Shown: one piece after another, positions 1 through 6,790 of the stretch | How positions within the stretch are numbered: the first letter of the stretch is position 1 | How the letters are laid out: each line of letters begins with the position of its first letter | Assembly (NCBI GenBank): GCA_947628595.1 | Contig: CANRAN010000068.1 | Coordinates: forward strand, 1-7,257 | Length of the DNA stretch: 7,257 nt | Direction of reading: 5' to 3' | From: an uncultured Clostridia bacterium | Lineage (GTDB): Bacteria > Bacillota > Clostridia > Oscillospirales > Acutalibacteraceae | The notes under the pieces: generated by a model | What the model was told of the DNA's origin: nothing | Seen by the model: only the letters and a program-made list of their open reading frames with translations | Database searches by the model: none | Program-made: the position numbers and the translations under genes

Positions 1-2874
1 CTTGCCGTTGACAACCATATTTCTGTGATCATCAAGCCTCTTTGTAAATCCCTGACGATTATAAAGACCTGTAAGCAAATCTGTAACCGCACTCTTTTGC
101 AGCTTATCATTCATTGCATTGATTTCGTCCCTTGCTTTCAAACGATAAATAGCATCTGTCATCTGGCGAACAGCAAATTTAAATATTGTAAGATCATTCC
201 TGTCAAGTGTTGAAATGCTGCTGCTCATATTTTCATGAAGTTCTATGCAAGCTGTCATGAAGCCTGTAAGCTCATCATTTGTTGTAACAGGAACACAGGC
301 AAATGAAATTATATTATTTACACCATATATATTCAAAATGGGGGTATATTCATAAAATTCCCTGTCAAATCTCGAGGAAACAAATTCCTTTTTATGCTTT
401 CCGAGATAATCTGCAACCTCTCTGAGTTTCTCATCTGTCAAGCTAACATCACTGCTGTTATACTTGACAATCGGAACACCGTCAACAATATCAACATACA
501 TAATGTAGTCAACGTTATAGTTATTCTGAAGCATTACCATAGAATCATCAATAATAGACTCCGCTGTCATATTTGACTTATTCATAAGCTCCTGCCATGA
601 GAGAAGGAAATTTATACCCTTTGTTCTGTCGGCAAGCATAATCTTCATTTCCGAAATCTGCGCAAGTTCTTCTATTTGATACTTATCAATTTTCTGAACA
701 TGAATGGGAATATGCTTTTCAATATAAGACTTTTTATGAAGCTTGGCAAAAAGTCTTTCTTCCTTATATTTATAGCCGTTTTTATTACAAAATTCTATGC
801 AGGTATTGAGAATTTCTTCTCCCTTTTCTATTTCCCCCTGCTCCGCATACATATCATACTGTTCCTCCGCAAACATCGCATAAACAAAGAATTGCAGACC
901 CTCTGAGCGATACATATGAACCTTTGCCCTGTCCATATATTCCTGAGCCTTTTTTATATCATCACCCTTTTCGAGCAATGCACTGCAGAAGTAATAGAAG
1001 AACATATCATCGTCCCAGAGGTAATAGTTAGGCTCTCCGTCACAGTGGAGCAGATGATACAGTACCCTTTCCATTTTGTTAAGATAAAAATGGGCGTTAT
1101 ATTCAATTCCCATTTTATAGCTGCAATACACAATCATACCATACACCTTTGATATATTGCAGACTCTCATACGATACAACTTGACAGAGTCAAGAAGCTT
1201 TAGCACCTGAAGAAGGTTGTTGTATGCCACATCGTAATTAAAAGAAAGTATCGAATTTGTCGCCATATTATAAAGTGTTTCTGCAACATTATATGCATCC
1301 TTAAGCTTATAGAAAAGTTCAAGTGACTGATTAAAATAATCATTTGCCTGATTAAACTGCTCACTTACAATACGATTGAAGCCGAGTCCGTTATATATGG
1401 ATGCCTCTTCAGCCTTATCATTCTGGTTTGCTATTATATCCAGACATTTTTTATAGTAATAATCTACAAATGAATAATATCCGTAGCCCTGTGCAAGAAA
1501 TACATTTTTCTTCCATGCAGAAATCATAAGTCTTTCATTTTTCAGCATTTTGGCAATATTCATTGCCTCAACAAAATTCTGCTGATTTTCGCATTTTTCA
1601 GCATCGCCCGAAAAATAGCTTTTCTTATTTCCGCATACGTAAAACATGATGTGCGCAAGGTGGTTATACATCTTATACTTAATGCATTTTTCCTTGAATT
1701 CATCCATACTCTCGTTTTCATCTATCCCGTGCCACAGCATATAGGACATCCAACCGTCAAGTATACACATATAGTTTAGAATCTGCGCATACAACAAATA
1801 CTTTTCGGAACTGCTCTTCTGTGCAATTTTCATACATCTTGCGGAATTTTTTCTTGCAAGGCTCGGCTGTCCTCCATAAATCTCACATACGGTAAGAAGA
1901 TAATAATATTGGAAAGTATATTTTACATTCGGATGTCTGTTATTTACGTTCTTAAGTCTGTCACACATACTGAGGGCAGTCGAATAATTACCCTCATAAA
2001 TAGCCGCATTCGTATAAAGTATGTAAAACTTAACAAGATTTTTTGAACTTATTCCCACTCTTTCGGTTATCAATCTGTTATATATCACATCAAGATAATA
2101 CAAAGCCTGCTTTGTGGAAAGTGTAAGAATCATATTTTTTATCCTTATAAGGTAAGCCGGAAAGTCCGCCGCCGCCGGCTCAAAGCTTTCCATAATATTG
2201 ACCTCTGCCTGTGAATCCTGAATGTTCCAATCGAGCATATAATTCAGCTCATCAATTTTATGTACAAGTTCAGACCATATCTTCGATGTATAAACCGGTA
2301 TTTCATAGGCCTCATTATAATTTGCAAGGAGTGAAATATTATCATAGCTTCTTCCTATAAAATGATAAAGTAAATTCAACGTTCCCTCCTCAGCAAGATG
2401 CAGCTTATTCAAAAACACAAACAGTGTATGCTCTTTAGAAATATAGGATAGAATATTTATCAGCGAATTTATAAGCTGTTTACGCTCGTATTCCACTTCA
2501 ACCACAATAATATCTTCCGCTCTCTCACATTCGCCATGCATAATATAGCTTTTTATTGTGGAACGGCTGAGATAATATACGTCCGTTTCCTCAAGGAAAT
2601 CATCAAGCGGTGTACGGTAGTAATATTTAAAATACAACTGCTTTATCCAACCGAGAAACGGCTCATATGCTTCCTGCATTCTCATAGCAGAAAATTCATG
2701 ATACAAAAATTCAATGTCAACATGACTTTTTTCAACCGCATCCTGTATCAGGTCCATAGAAATATTAGGATTATTATAATGCTTTACAAAAAGAATACTG
2801 CTATGGTTCTGGTCAAGTCCGTGTATTATGGAGTCAACAATTTTTTTAGTATATATTTGTGTACAGGATTCCAT
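1..2874 (-). CDS. Large multidomain signalling protein: degenerate AAA-like / TPR-like / GAF-like / GGDEF (C-terminus cut by window edge)
   Basis: An open frame of 958 codons without a stop runs off the left edge. The ATG at 2874 is preceded by GGAGG with a 7-base gap and lies about 20 bases from a good promoter. Residues 930-943 (VTDLLTGLYNRQGF) are the typical entry to a GGDEF diguanylate cyclase domain; its GGDEF signature would lie beyond the window, so activity cannot be judged. Residues about 755-915 look like a GAF sensor domain. Residues about 230-720 are helical, rich in Tyr, Leu, Asn and Ala, and resemble degenerate TPR repeats. Residues 149-171 (starting HTLFVFLNKLHLAEEGTL) resemble the Walker B region of AAA_16/STAND ATPases, but the acidic residues are replaced by Asn-Lys, and no GxxxxGK[ST] P-loop is seen upstream. 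No signal peptide or membrane segment is evident, so it is probably cytoplasmic. Inference: a c-di-GMP signalling protein sensing through TPR/GAF modules. Family assignment is confident; exact domain borders are not. Confidence 0.85.
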   Translation of the reverse strand, partial: MESCTQIYTKKIVDSIIHGLDQNHSSILFVKHYNNPNISMDLIQDAVEKSHVDIEFLYHEFSAMRMQEAYEPFLGWIKQLYFKYYYRTPLDDFLEETDVYYLSRSTIKSYIMHGECERAEDIIVVEVEYERKQLINSLINILSYISKEHTLFVFLNKLHLAEEGTLNLLYHFIGRSYDNISLLANYNEAYEIPVYTSKIWSELVHKIDELNYMLDWNIQDSQAEVNIMESFEPAAADFPAYLIRIKNMILTLSTKQALYYLDVIYNRLITERVGISSKNLVKFYILYTNAAIYEGNYSTALSMCDRLKNVNNRHPNVKYTFQYYYLLTVCEIYGGQPSLARKNSARCMKIAQKSSSEKYLLYAQILNYMCILDGWMSYMLWHGIDENESMDEFKEKCIKYKMYNHLAHIMFYVCGNKKSYFSGDAEKCENQQNFVEAMNIAKMLKNERLMISAWKKNVFLAQGYGYYSFVDYYYKKCLDIIANQNDKAEEASIYNGLGFNRIVSEQFNQANDYFNQSLELFYKLKDAYNVAETLYNMATNSILSFNYDVAYNNLLQVLKLLDSVKLYRMRVCNISKVYGMIVYCSYKMGIEYNAHFYLNKMERVLYHLLHCDGEPNYYLWDDDMFFYYFCSALLEKGDDIKKAQEYMDRAKVHMYRSEGLQFFVYAMFAEEQYDMYAEQGEIEKGEEILNTCIEFCNKNGYKYKEERLFAKLHKKSYIEKHIPIHVQKIDKYQIEELAQISEMKIMLADRTKGINFLLSWQELMNKSNMTAESIIDDSMVMLQNNYNVDYIMYVDIVDGVPIVKYNSSDVSLTDEKLREVADYLGKHKKEFVSSRFDREFYEYTPILNIYGVNNIISFACVPVTTNDELTGFMTACIELHENMSSSISTLDRNDLTIFKFAVRQMTDAIYRLKARDEINAMNDKLQKSAVTDLLTGLYNRQGFTKRLDDHRNMVVNGK

Positions 2875-2900
2875 ATCAAAACCTCCAATCGATTACTATA

Positions 2901-2929
2901 ATTATAACAAAATCAACTATATTTTTCAA
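2901..2929 (-). promoter_or_regulatory. Sigma-A-type promoter of the GGDEF protein gene
   Basis: Read on the minus strand: TTGAAA (2929-2924), a 17-base spacer, then a perfect TATAAT (2906-2901). Transcription would start near 2894, giving a leader of about 20 bases that contains the GGAGG ribosome binding site at about 2882-2886. The promoter follows the mltG terminator, so this gene appears to be its own transcription unit. Confidence 0.8.
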
Positions 2930-2980
2930 TAATTTTTTATCAATTAGTATTATATTCATAAGAAAATACATATTTAGTTC

Positions 2981-3018
2981 TCTAAAAGAAATACAGCCGG
3001 AATCATCCGACTGTATTT
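2981..3018 (-). terminator. Intrinsic terminator after mltG
   Basis: AAATACAG (2989-2996) pairs with CTGTATTT (3011-3018). The inner CGG/CCG pairs continue the stem past one mismatch, leaving a 6-base loop. On the minus strand the stem is followed by a U-rich run (TTTCTTTTAGA). It lies about 20 bases after the mltG stop, where an operon terminator is expected. Confidence 0.7.
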
Positions 3019-3037
3019 GTAATTATTATACTAAAAT

Positions 3038-4486
3038 TCATAATAATCCGGCTTCTGCACGGTTTTCAAGATGCTCCTGTTCAGATTTAGCATAATACGG
3101 AACAGCTCCAAGCTCACCATCAGCGGCCTTATGACAGAAGTAATAATAATCCGTATCATCCGGATTAACCGCCGCCTCTATTGCATCCAAACCCGGATTA
3201 CATATTGGTCCTGACGGCAGACCTTCAATTTTATAGGTATCATATCTGCTGGCATAATTTTTCCTTAGTGCAGCCGGAACTTGATTTGCTGTTTTATACG
3301 GATAATATACGGTAGAATCGAGCTGCAAATTTTTAAATCCGCCCTCGCCAAATTCGTTGATACCGTCATTAGGTAAGGTGTCAAGACGATTATGGAGAAT
3401 TGAAGATATCACATACATATCGTCCTCATTTGCGGCCTCCGCCTGTATCAGCGAAGCAAGCGTTATAACGTCCTCCATACTCATTCCCAATTCTTCCGCT
3501 TTCTTTGCAACAGTCGACTTCTTTTCTCCCTGCACAAAGCGTATTTTCGTGTGATACAGCTTATCATTGTAGTTGCTGAGAAATTTATACACAACCGAAT
3601 ACGGATTTTCCCCTACATAGAAATCATACGTATCAGGGAACAAATATCCATCGAGCTTATAATATCTATCACTTTCATTATCTATACCCTTCAGAAATTC
3701 AAAATCATCATCAAATTCATCCGAATTGCACTTTTCAAGGAACTTATCGGCACTGCATACATTATTCTTTTCAAGCAGGTCGGCCATTTCAAGTATGGAT
3801 ATACCCTCTCGGAAACGTATATTTACAACGTCTGTTCTGTTTTCAACAGTTTGTAACTTATTTATAATTGCCTCATAGTCTTTATTTGTCTGAACCTCAT
3901 AGGTACCCTTTTCAAAACCGTCAGCTGATTTTGTAATTGAGGCATAAAGTTTGAAAAATGTTTTGTTCTCTATCAAACCATTTTCGGACAGAATATCCGC
4001 AACCTGATCCAGTGTTGCATTTTCCGGTATATTTATTTCCACATTTTTTTCTTCTTCCCTGCCAACAGCAAGCATATCGTTTACTCCAACCATAACGTAC
4101 TGTCCTATCATTATGGAAACAAATACAATCATTGTCAGCCATACTGTACGGAATATTACCCTGTTCTTTTTTGCTTTCATCCTGCGGCGTTTTTTATCAA
4201 GCCTTTTTGCCGCTCTCAACTCATGTTTATTAAGTTGTCCGCCGGCGGGCTCCAGTGGGTTATCACTGTAACTTGAGAGGTCATCCGATATATAATCATC
4301 CGAATTATCCCCTATTTCCCTGCCGCTCTGTAAATCTATACTGAAATCCTCCGGCTCCTCAACAGGCTCGGTAGTGTTTGAGGAGATGTTGTCTGTATTG
4401 TCAAACTCATCGCCAAAATCATCCTTAAACTCAATCTTAAAGTTTTCGATCTTCTCTCTTCTTTTTTCATTCAGCTCATCACTCAC
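3038..4486 (-). CDS. mltG: Endolytic murein transglycosylase MltG (YceG-like)
   Basis: MltG is a membrane-anchored lytic transglycosylase that cuts nascent glycan strands and so sets their length during wall synthesis. The frame opens at a TTG (4513) with no ribosome site. The preferred start is GTG 4486, with AAGGTG 7 bases upstream, giving 482 residues; numbering below uses it. Residues 1-109 are cytoplasmic, acidic, and end in a Lys/Arg-rich stretch (KRLDKKRRRMKAKK). One membrane helix spans about 110-133. A LysM-like subdomain covers about 150-245 (NIPENATLDQVADILSENGL and a second half with FREGISILEMADLL). The catalytic domain shows DGYLFPDTYDF, then ASLIQAEAA with Glu350 as the likely catalytic residue, then HNRL, LQLDSTVYYPY and YKIEGLPSGPICNPG, all as in the family. 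In many relatives the motif reads IVEKE; here the first acidic residue is Gln. It is the last gene of the operon and overlaps the cyclo-ligase gene by 8 bases, suggesting translational coupling. Confidence 0.95.
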   Translation of the reverse strand: MSDELNEKRREKIENFKIEFKDDFGDEFDNTDNISSNTTEPVEEPEDFSIDLQSGREIGDNSDDYISDDLSSYSDNPLEPAGGQLNKHELRAAKRLDKKRRRMKAKKNRVIFRTVWLTMIVFVSIMIGQYVMVGVNDMLAVGREEEKNVEINIPENATLDQVADILSENGLIENKTFFKLYASITKSADGFEKGTYEVQTNKDYEAIINKLQTVENRTDVVNIRFREGISILEMADLLEKNNVCSADKFLEKCNSDEFDDDFEFLKGIDNESDRYYKLDGYLFPDTYDFYVGENPYSVVYKFLSNYNDKLYHTKIRFVQGEKKSTVAKKAEELGMSMEDVITLASLIQAEAANEDDMYVISSILHNRLDTLPNDGINEFGEGGFKNLQLDSTVYYPYKTANQVPAALRKNYASRYDTYKIEGLPSGPICNPGLDAIEAAVNPDDTDYYYFCHKAADGELGAVPYYAKSEQEHLENRAEAGLL

Positions 4487-5087
4487 AGCTAAACACCTTC
4501 TTTTTATCTCCAATCAAAATACAACCGTTTTCTGTTATAACATAATCCATAACAGCATCATGTTCCTCGTACGGTATCTCATCACTCAGACAACATTCAT
4601 AACATAAGCCGACCGTTATACCACTGAAACCTTCAAGAAATCTGTCATAATACCCTTTTCCAAAGCCCATTCTTCTGCCAAATCTGTCAAACGAAAGACC
4701 GGGAACAATGCATAATGTTCCGGCATCCGAGAATGCTTTCCGGCATATATTATTGTCAGGCTCAAGTATTCCATATGCACCGACTGCAAGGCAATCAAAA
4801 TTTTCTATGAAATAGAACTGCATATTTCTTGTGCCGTCTACACATTGAGGTACTGCAACGGGAACATTTTTGTAAATCAAATACCCAATAAGCCCGACAG
4901 TATCCACCTCAAGCAAAGGAGATGAAACATAACAAAATACCCGTTCGGGCTTCAGCATACCAATTAATTTTACGGTATGGTCAAATATGTCTTTATCTGC
5001 CCTGTATCTTTCCCGCCTATCCATATCAAGACGCAGTCTTTTACATTTTTTCCTCAACTCCGTCTTTTTATCGGTTATGCCCTGCAT
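4479..5087 (-). CDS. 5-formyltetrahydrofolate cyclo-ligase (5,10-methenyltetrahydrofolate synthetase)
   Basis: This enzyme uses ATP to convert 5-formyl-THF to 5,10-methenyl-THF, returning a storage or inhibitory folate to the one-carbon pool in the cytoplasm. The protein has 202 residues, normal for the family. The diagnostic block is at 128-150: VPGLSFD, then RRMGFGKGYYDRF, which is the nucleotide- and substrate-binding signature. An N-terminal basic helix (LRKKCKRLR, 11-19), the substrate-pocket-like LLEVDT (58-63), a G-x-x-EP turn (106-110) and the C-terminal HDAVMDYVIT (176-185) also fit. The ATG at 5087 lies inside the end of the DJ-1 family gene (13-base overlap) and has no visible Shine-Dalgarno sequence. 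Translation therefore probably depends on ribosomes finishing the upstream gene. Family relatives are called YgfA/Fau or YqgN; no symbol is assigned. Confidence 0.95.
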   Translation of the reverse strand: MQGITDKKTELRKKCKRLRLDMDRRERYRADKDIFDHTVKLIGMLKPERVFCYVSSPLLEVDTVGLIGYLIYKNVPVAVPQCVDGTRNMQFYFIENFDCLAVGAYGILEPDNNICRKAFSDAGTLCIVPGLSFDRFGRRMGFGKGYYDRFLEGFSGITVGLCYECCLSDEIPYEEHDAVMDYVITENGCILIGDKKKVFSCE

Positions 5088-5620
5088 TGAATTGAATTTT
5101 TTACACGGTCTGCTGTTTCCCCATCCTTGAGGACTGTAAGCAGTTCAAGAGCAAAATCCACAGACACACCCATTCCTCTTGCTGTTATAATCATTCCGTC
5201 ATGTGCTACATAGTCATTGTGGAAATCCGCCCCATCAAGCTCCTTGTCGAAGCCGGGAAATGCTGTTGCCCTTTTTCCCTTGAGTATTCCAAGATGTCCG
5301 AGTACAGACGGAGCCGCACATATTGCACCTATAAGCTTATTGTTATCATAGCAGTACTTTACCGCATTAATAACAGTTTCATTTTTTTCAAGATTAAGTG
5401 TTCCGGGCATACCACCGGGCAATACCACAGCCTCCGCATTGCTAAGCCCTGAAAGCTCATCGGTGGTGATATCGGCTGTAACCGGAATCCCGTGCGAACT
5501 TGTAATGATTTTCCCCCCAACTCCTACTGTCTTCACTTCAACCTTTCCCCTTCTCAATATATCAACAGGGGTAAGTGCTTCTATTTCCTCAAAGCCTTCC
5601 GCAAGAAAAACATATACCAC
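5075..5620 (-). CDS. DJ-1/PfpI (YajL-like) family protein
   Basis: DJ-1 superfamily members have a flavodoxin-like fold and a reactive cysteine at a nucleophile elbow. Bacterial members are linked to repair of glycation damage and oxidative stress, but the substrate cannot be read from sequence. The frame extends to a TTG (5638) only about 12 bases from the predicted transcript start. GTG 5620 is preferred: it has AGGGCGG about 6 bases upstream and gives the usual start MVYVFLAEGFEEIEAL, for 181 residues. In this numbering Glu14 (in EEIEA) matches the conserved acid, and Cys101 in GAICAAPSVLG is the expected nucleophile. VVLPGGMPGTLNL (65-77) is the conserved Gly-rich turn, and TARGMGVSVDFALELL is the C-terminal family block. 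It is the first gene of the operon. Hydrolase or amidase activity is not supported beyond family membership. Confidence 0.93.
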   Translation of the reverse strand: MVYVFLAEGFEEIEALTPVDILRRGKVEVKTVGVGGKIITSSHGIPVTADITTDELSGLSNAEAVVLPGGMPGTLNLEKNETVINAVKYCYDNNKLIGAICAAPSVLGHLGILKGKRATAFPGFDKELDGADFHNDYVAHDGMIITARGMGVSVDFALELLTVLKDGETADRVKNSIQCRA

Positions 5621-5656
5621 AGTAATCCGCCCTTTCAAATGTAAACATATACTATG

Positions 5657-5685
5657 ATAATAGCATAAAATCGGCTGAGTGTCAA
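5657..5685 (-). promoter_or_regulatory. Promoter of the DJ-1 / cyclo-ligase / mltG operon
   Basis: On the minus strand: consensus TTGACA (5685-5680), a 17-base spacer, then TATTAT (5662-5657). Transcription would begin near 5650, about 30 bases before GTG 5620. That is a normal leader length and supports the GTG over the TTG start. No other promoter of this quality was seen in the tightly packed operon. Confidence 0.82.
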
Positions 5686-5694
5686 TTTATTAGG

Positions 5695-5723
5695 CAATTT
5701 TCCTTAAAATTGAAAAAATTCAA
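5695..5723. promoter_or_regulatory. Two adjacent AT-rich palindromes between divergent promoters (possible operator or UP element)
   Basis: CAATTTT (5695-5701) and AAAATTG (5706-5712) form a 7-base inverted repeat with a 4-base gap. TTGAA (5710-5714) and TTCAA (5719-5723) form a second one, also with a 4-base gap. They lie between the -35 boxes of the two divergent promoters, where a shared regulator could bind or the A-tracts could act as UP elements. The region is very AT-rich, so chance palindromes are plausible; no regulator is identified. Confidence 0.3.
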
Positions 5724-5734
5724 AAAATTGAGTG

Positions 5735-5763
5735 TTGATTTTTCACCTACACAGCGTTATAAT
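5735..5763 (+). promoter_or_regulatory. Promoter of the CAP-domain protein gene
   Basis: TTGATT (5735-5740), a 17-base spacer and a perfect TATAAT (5758-5763) precede the gene. Transcription should start near 5770, immediately before the leader hairpin, giving a 5' leader of about 44 bases. Confidence 0.82.
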
Positions 5764-5771
5764 ACAAATCG

Positions 5772-5789
5772 CAGCGGGGATAACCGCTG
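5772..5789 (+). promoter_or_regulatory. 5'-leader hairpin of the CAP-domain gene
   Basis: CAGCGG (5772-5777) pairs with CCGCTG (5784-5789) around the loop GGATAA. It would sit at or within a few bases of the transcript 5' end, 11 bases before the GGAGG ribosome site. Such end-proximal stems commonly stabilise mRNA against 5'-dependent decay; that role is inferred here. No U-tract follows, so it is not a terminator. Confidence 0.5.
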
Positions 5790-5813
5790 AATAAATACAT
5801 GGAGGTTTTTCTT

Positions 5814-6614
5814 ATGAAAAAAATTTTACGTCTTTCAACGTCTTTATTTATGATCGCAGCATTGGCTTCATGTGCAGTAATTTCCGCAGGTGCAGCCGAT
5901 CAGTCATCACTTTCCGATTGCGGTAATGTAAAGGCTTATGTTATTACAGGCAATGGCTGTACAACCCCTGATATGTCAAAGCTAAAGGATATTGTCGGTA
6001 ATTGTGATGGAAACTGTGACATTAAGACTATCACAGACCAATGTGCAAAAGCAGGCATTGATATGAATGATTTAATTTCAAAATTCGGTATTCTCCCCGA
6101 TAACAGCCAATGCACAGATTGTGAGAGCGAGGACTCTCAGCCGTCTGTATCCGAGCAGACACCTGAACAGTCAACACAGCCGAGTGAACCGTCACAAAAT
6201 GAAAGCTCGGATGTACAGACACCGTCAGTCGGAAGCAGTGTATCGGAATATGAAAAGCAGGTTGTAGAGATTGTAAATCGTTATCGTGCGGAGAACGGGC
6301 TTAAGCCACTCGAATTAAACACAGAATTATCTAAAATCGCAAGGCTTAAATCACAGGATATGAGGGACAAAAAATATTTCAGTCACACCTCTCCGACATA
6401 CGGAAGTCCGTTTGACATGATGAAAAAATTCGGTATAAGCTATCGCACAGCAGGAGAAAATATTGCAATGGGTCAGAGAACTCCTGAGGCTGTTATGACG
6501 GCATGGATGAATTCAAGTGGTCATAGAGCCAACATTCTCAATTCCACATACACACAAATCGGTGTAGGCTATGTAGCCGACGGCAACTACTGGACACAGC
6601 TTTTTATTTCCTGA
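5814..6614 (+). CDS. Exported CAP/SCP-domain (YkwD-like) protein with cysteine-rich N-terminal region
   Basis: CAP (PR-1/SCP) proteins are secreted or surface proteins whose bacterial role is mostly unknown. The ATG at 5814 is chosen over the in-frame ATG at 5799 because GGAGG (5801-5805) sits 8 bases before it and inside the longer frame. The protein has 266 residues. An export signal covers about 1-29 (MKKILRLSTSLFMIAALASC onward). The end is ambiguous: LASC at 17-20 fits a lipobox (lipoprotein with Cys20), while SAGAA-D fits signal peptidase I. Residues about 30-103 contain seven cysteines (36, 49, 64, 68, 77, 100, 103) in a small region I do not recognise. A Ser/Pro/Gln/Glu-rich linker spans about 104-144. 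The CAP domain is about 147-265, with FSH (His191), GEN (Glu215) and GHRANIL (His237), the usual cavity residues, and a closing GVGYV...YWTQLF. It is monocistronic, divergent from the DJ-1 operon and closed by a terminator. Confidence 0.93.
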   Translation: MKKILRLSTSLFMIAALASCAVISAGAADQSSLSDCGNVKAYVITGNGCTTPDMSKLKDIVGNCDGNCDIKTITDQCAKAGIDMNDLISKFGILPDNSQCTDCESEDSQPSVSEQTPEQSTQPSEPSQNESSDVQTPSVGSSVSEYEKQVVEIVNRYRAENGLKPLELNTELSKIARLKSQDMRDKKYFSHTSPTYGSPFDMMKKFGISYRTAGENIAMGQRTPEAVMTAWMNSSGHRANILNSTYTQIGVGYVADGNYWTQLFIS

Positions 6615-6636
6615 TAGACGGTGGAGTATAACGGTT

Positions 6637-6660
6637 GTCAATTCGTAATAACTTTTAATT
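6637..6660 (+). repeat. 24-base imperfect direct repeat, copy A
   Basis: GTCAATTCGTAATAACTTTT plus AATT, matching copy B (6767-6790) at 21 of 24 positions. The two copies lie 130 bases apart and bracket the CAP gene terminator. They may be remnants of an inserted or duplicated repeat unit. Confidence 0.6.
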
Positions 6661-6696
6661 CATATAAGCAGTTTATGAATCGACGAGTAGATAATA

Positions 6697-6743
6697 AAAA
6701 CGGGGAGCATTTCAAGGAGGCTCTCCGTTTTGTATTTATTCAT
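6697..6743 (+). terminator. Intrinsic terminator of the CAP-domain gene
   Basis: AAAACGGGGAGC (6697-6708) pairs with GCTCTCCGTTTT (6720-6731) over 12 bases including one G-U pair, with an 11-base loop. It is followed by a U-rich tail (TTTTGTATTTATT, 6728-6740). It lies 82 bases after the stop codon. The A-tract at its 5' side also allows weaker function on the minus strand. Confidence 0.85.
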
Positions 6744-6750
6744 TGTCCCG

Positions 6751-6790
6751 GTGCCGTGCCGGCACTGTCCATTCGTAATTACTTTTACTT
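6751..6790 (-). repeat. Inverted, diverged relative of the tandem-repeat hairpin, with direct repeat copy B
   Basis: On the minus strand, CGAATGGACAG (6775-6765) is identical to the segment before the hairpin in tandem copies 2 and 3. It runs into a hairpin GTGCCG-GCA-CGGCAC (6765-6751) with the same GCA loop but a different, fully paired stem. Positions 6767-6790 on the plus strand are also copy B of the 24-base direct repeat. The arrangement suggests that several short repeat modules have been combined here. Confidence 0.55.

Noticed and set aside
25..1152. Short plus-strand frames in this region
   Set aside because: They lie opposite the continuous 958-codon minus-strand gene, lack ribosome sites and have no recognisable protein features.
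2536..3095. Plus-strand frames of 121 and 78 codons
   Set aside because: They are antisense to the GGDEF protein gene, its promoter and the mltG terminator, with composition typical of non-coding AT-rich frames.
3921..4142. Minus-strand 73-codon frame within mltG
   Set aside because: It overlaps mltG in another frame across the membrane-helix and LysM-like region, which shows clear protein conservation patterns in the mltG frame.
4487..4513. TTG start for MltG at 4513
   Set aside because: No Shine-Dalgarno sequence precedes it, whereas GTG 4486 has AAGGTG at the right distance and gives a shorter, more usual operon overlap.
5772..5789. Riboswitch or attenuator in the CAP gene leader
   Set aside because: The leader is only about 44 bases with one 6-base stem and no U-tract, too small for a known riboswitch.
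5799..5813. ATG at 5799 as start of the CAP protein
   Set aside because: The strong GGAGG lies inside this extension and is correctly spaced for ATG 5814, which also begins a normal signal peptide (MKKILRL).
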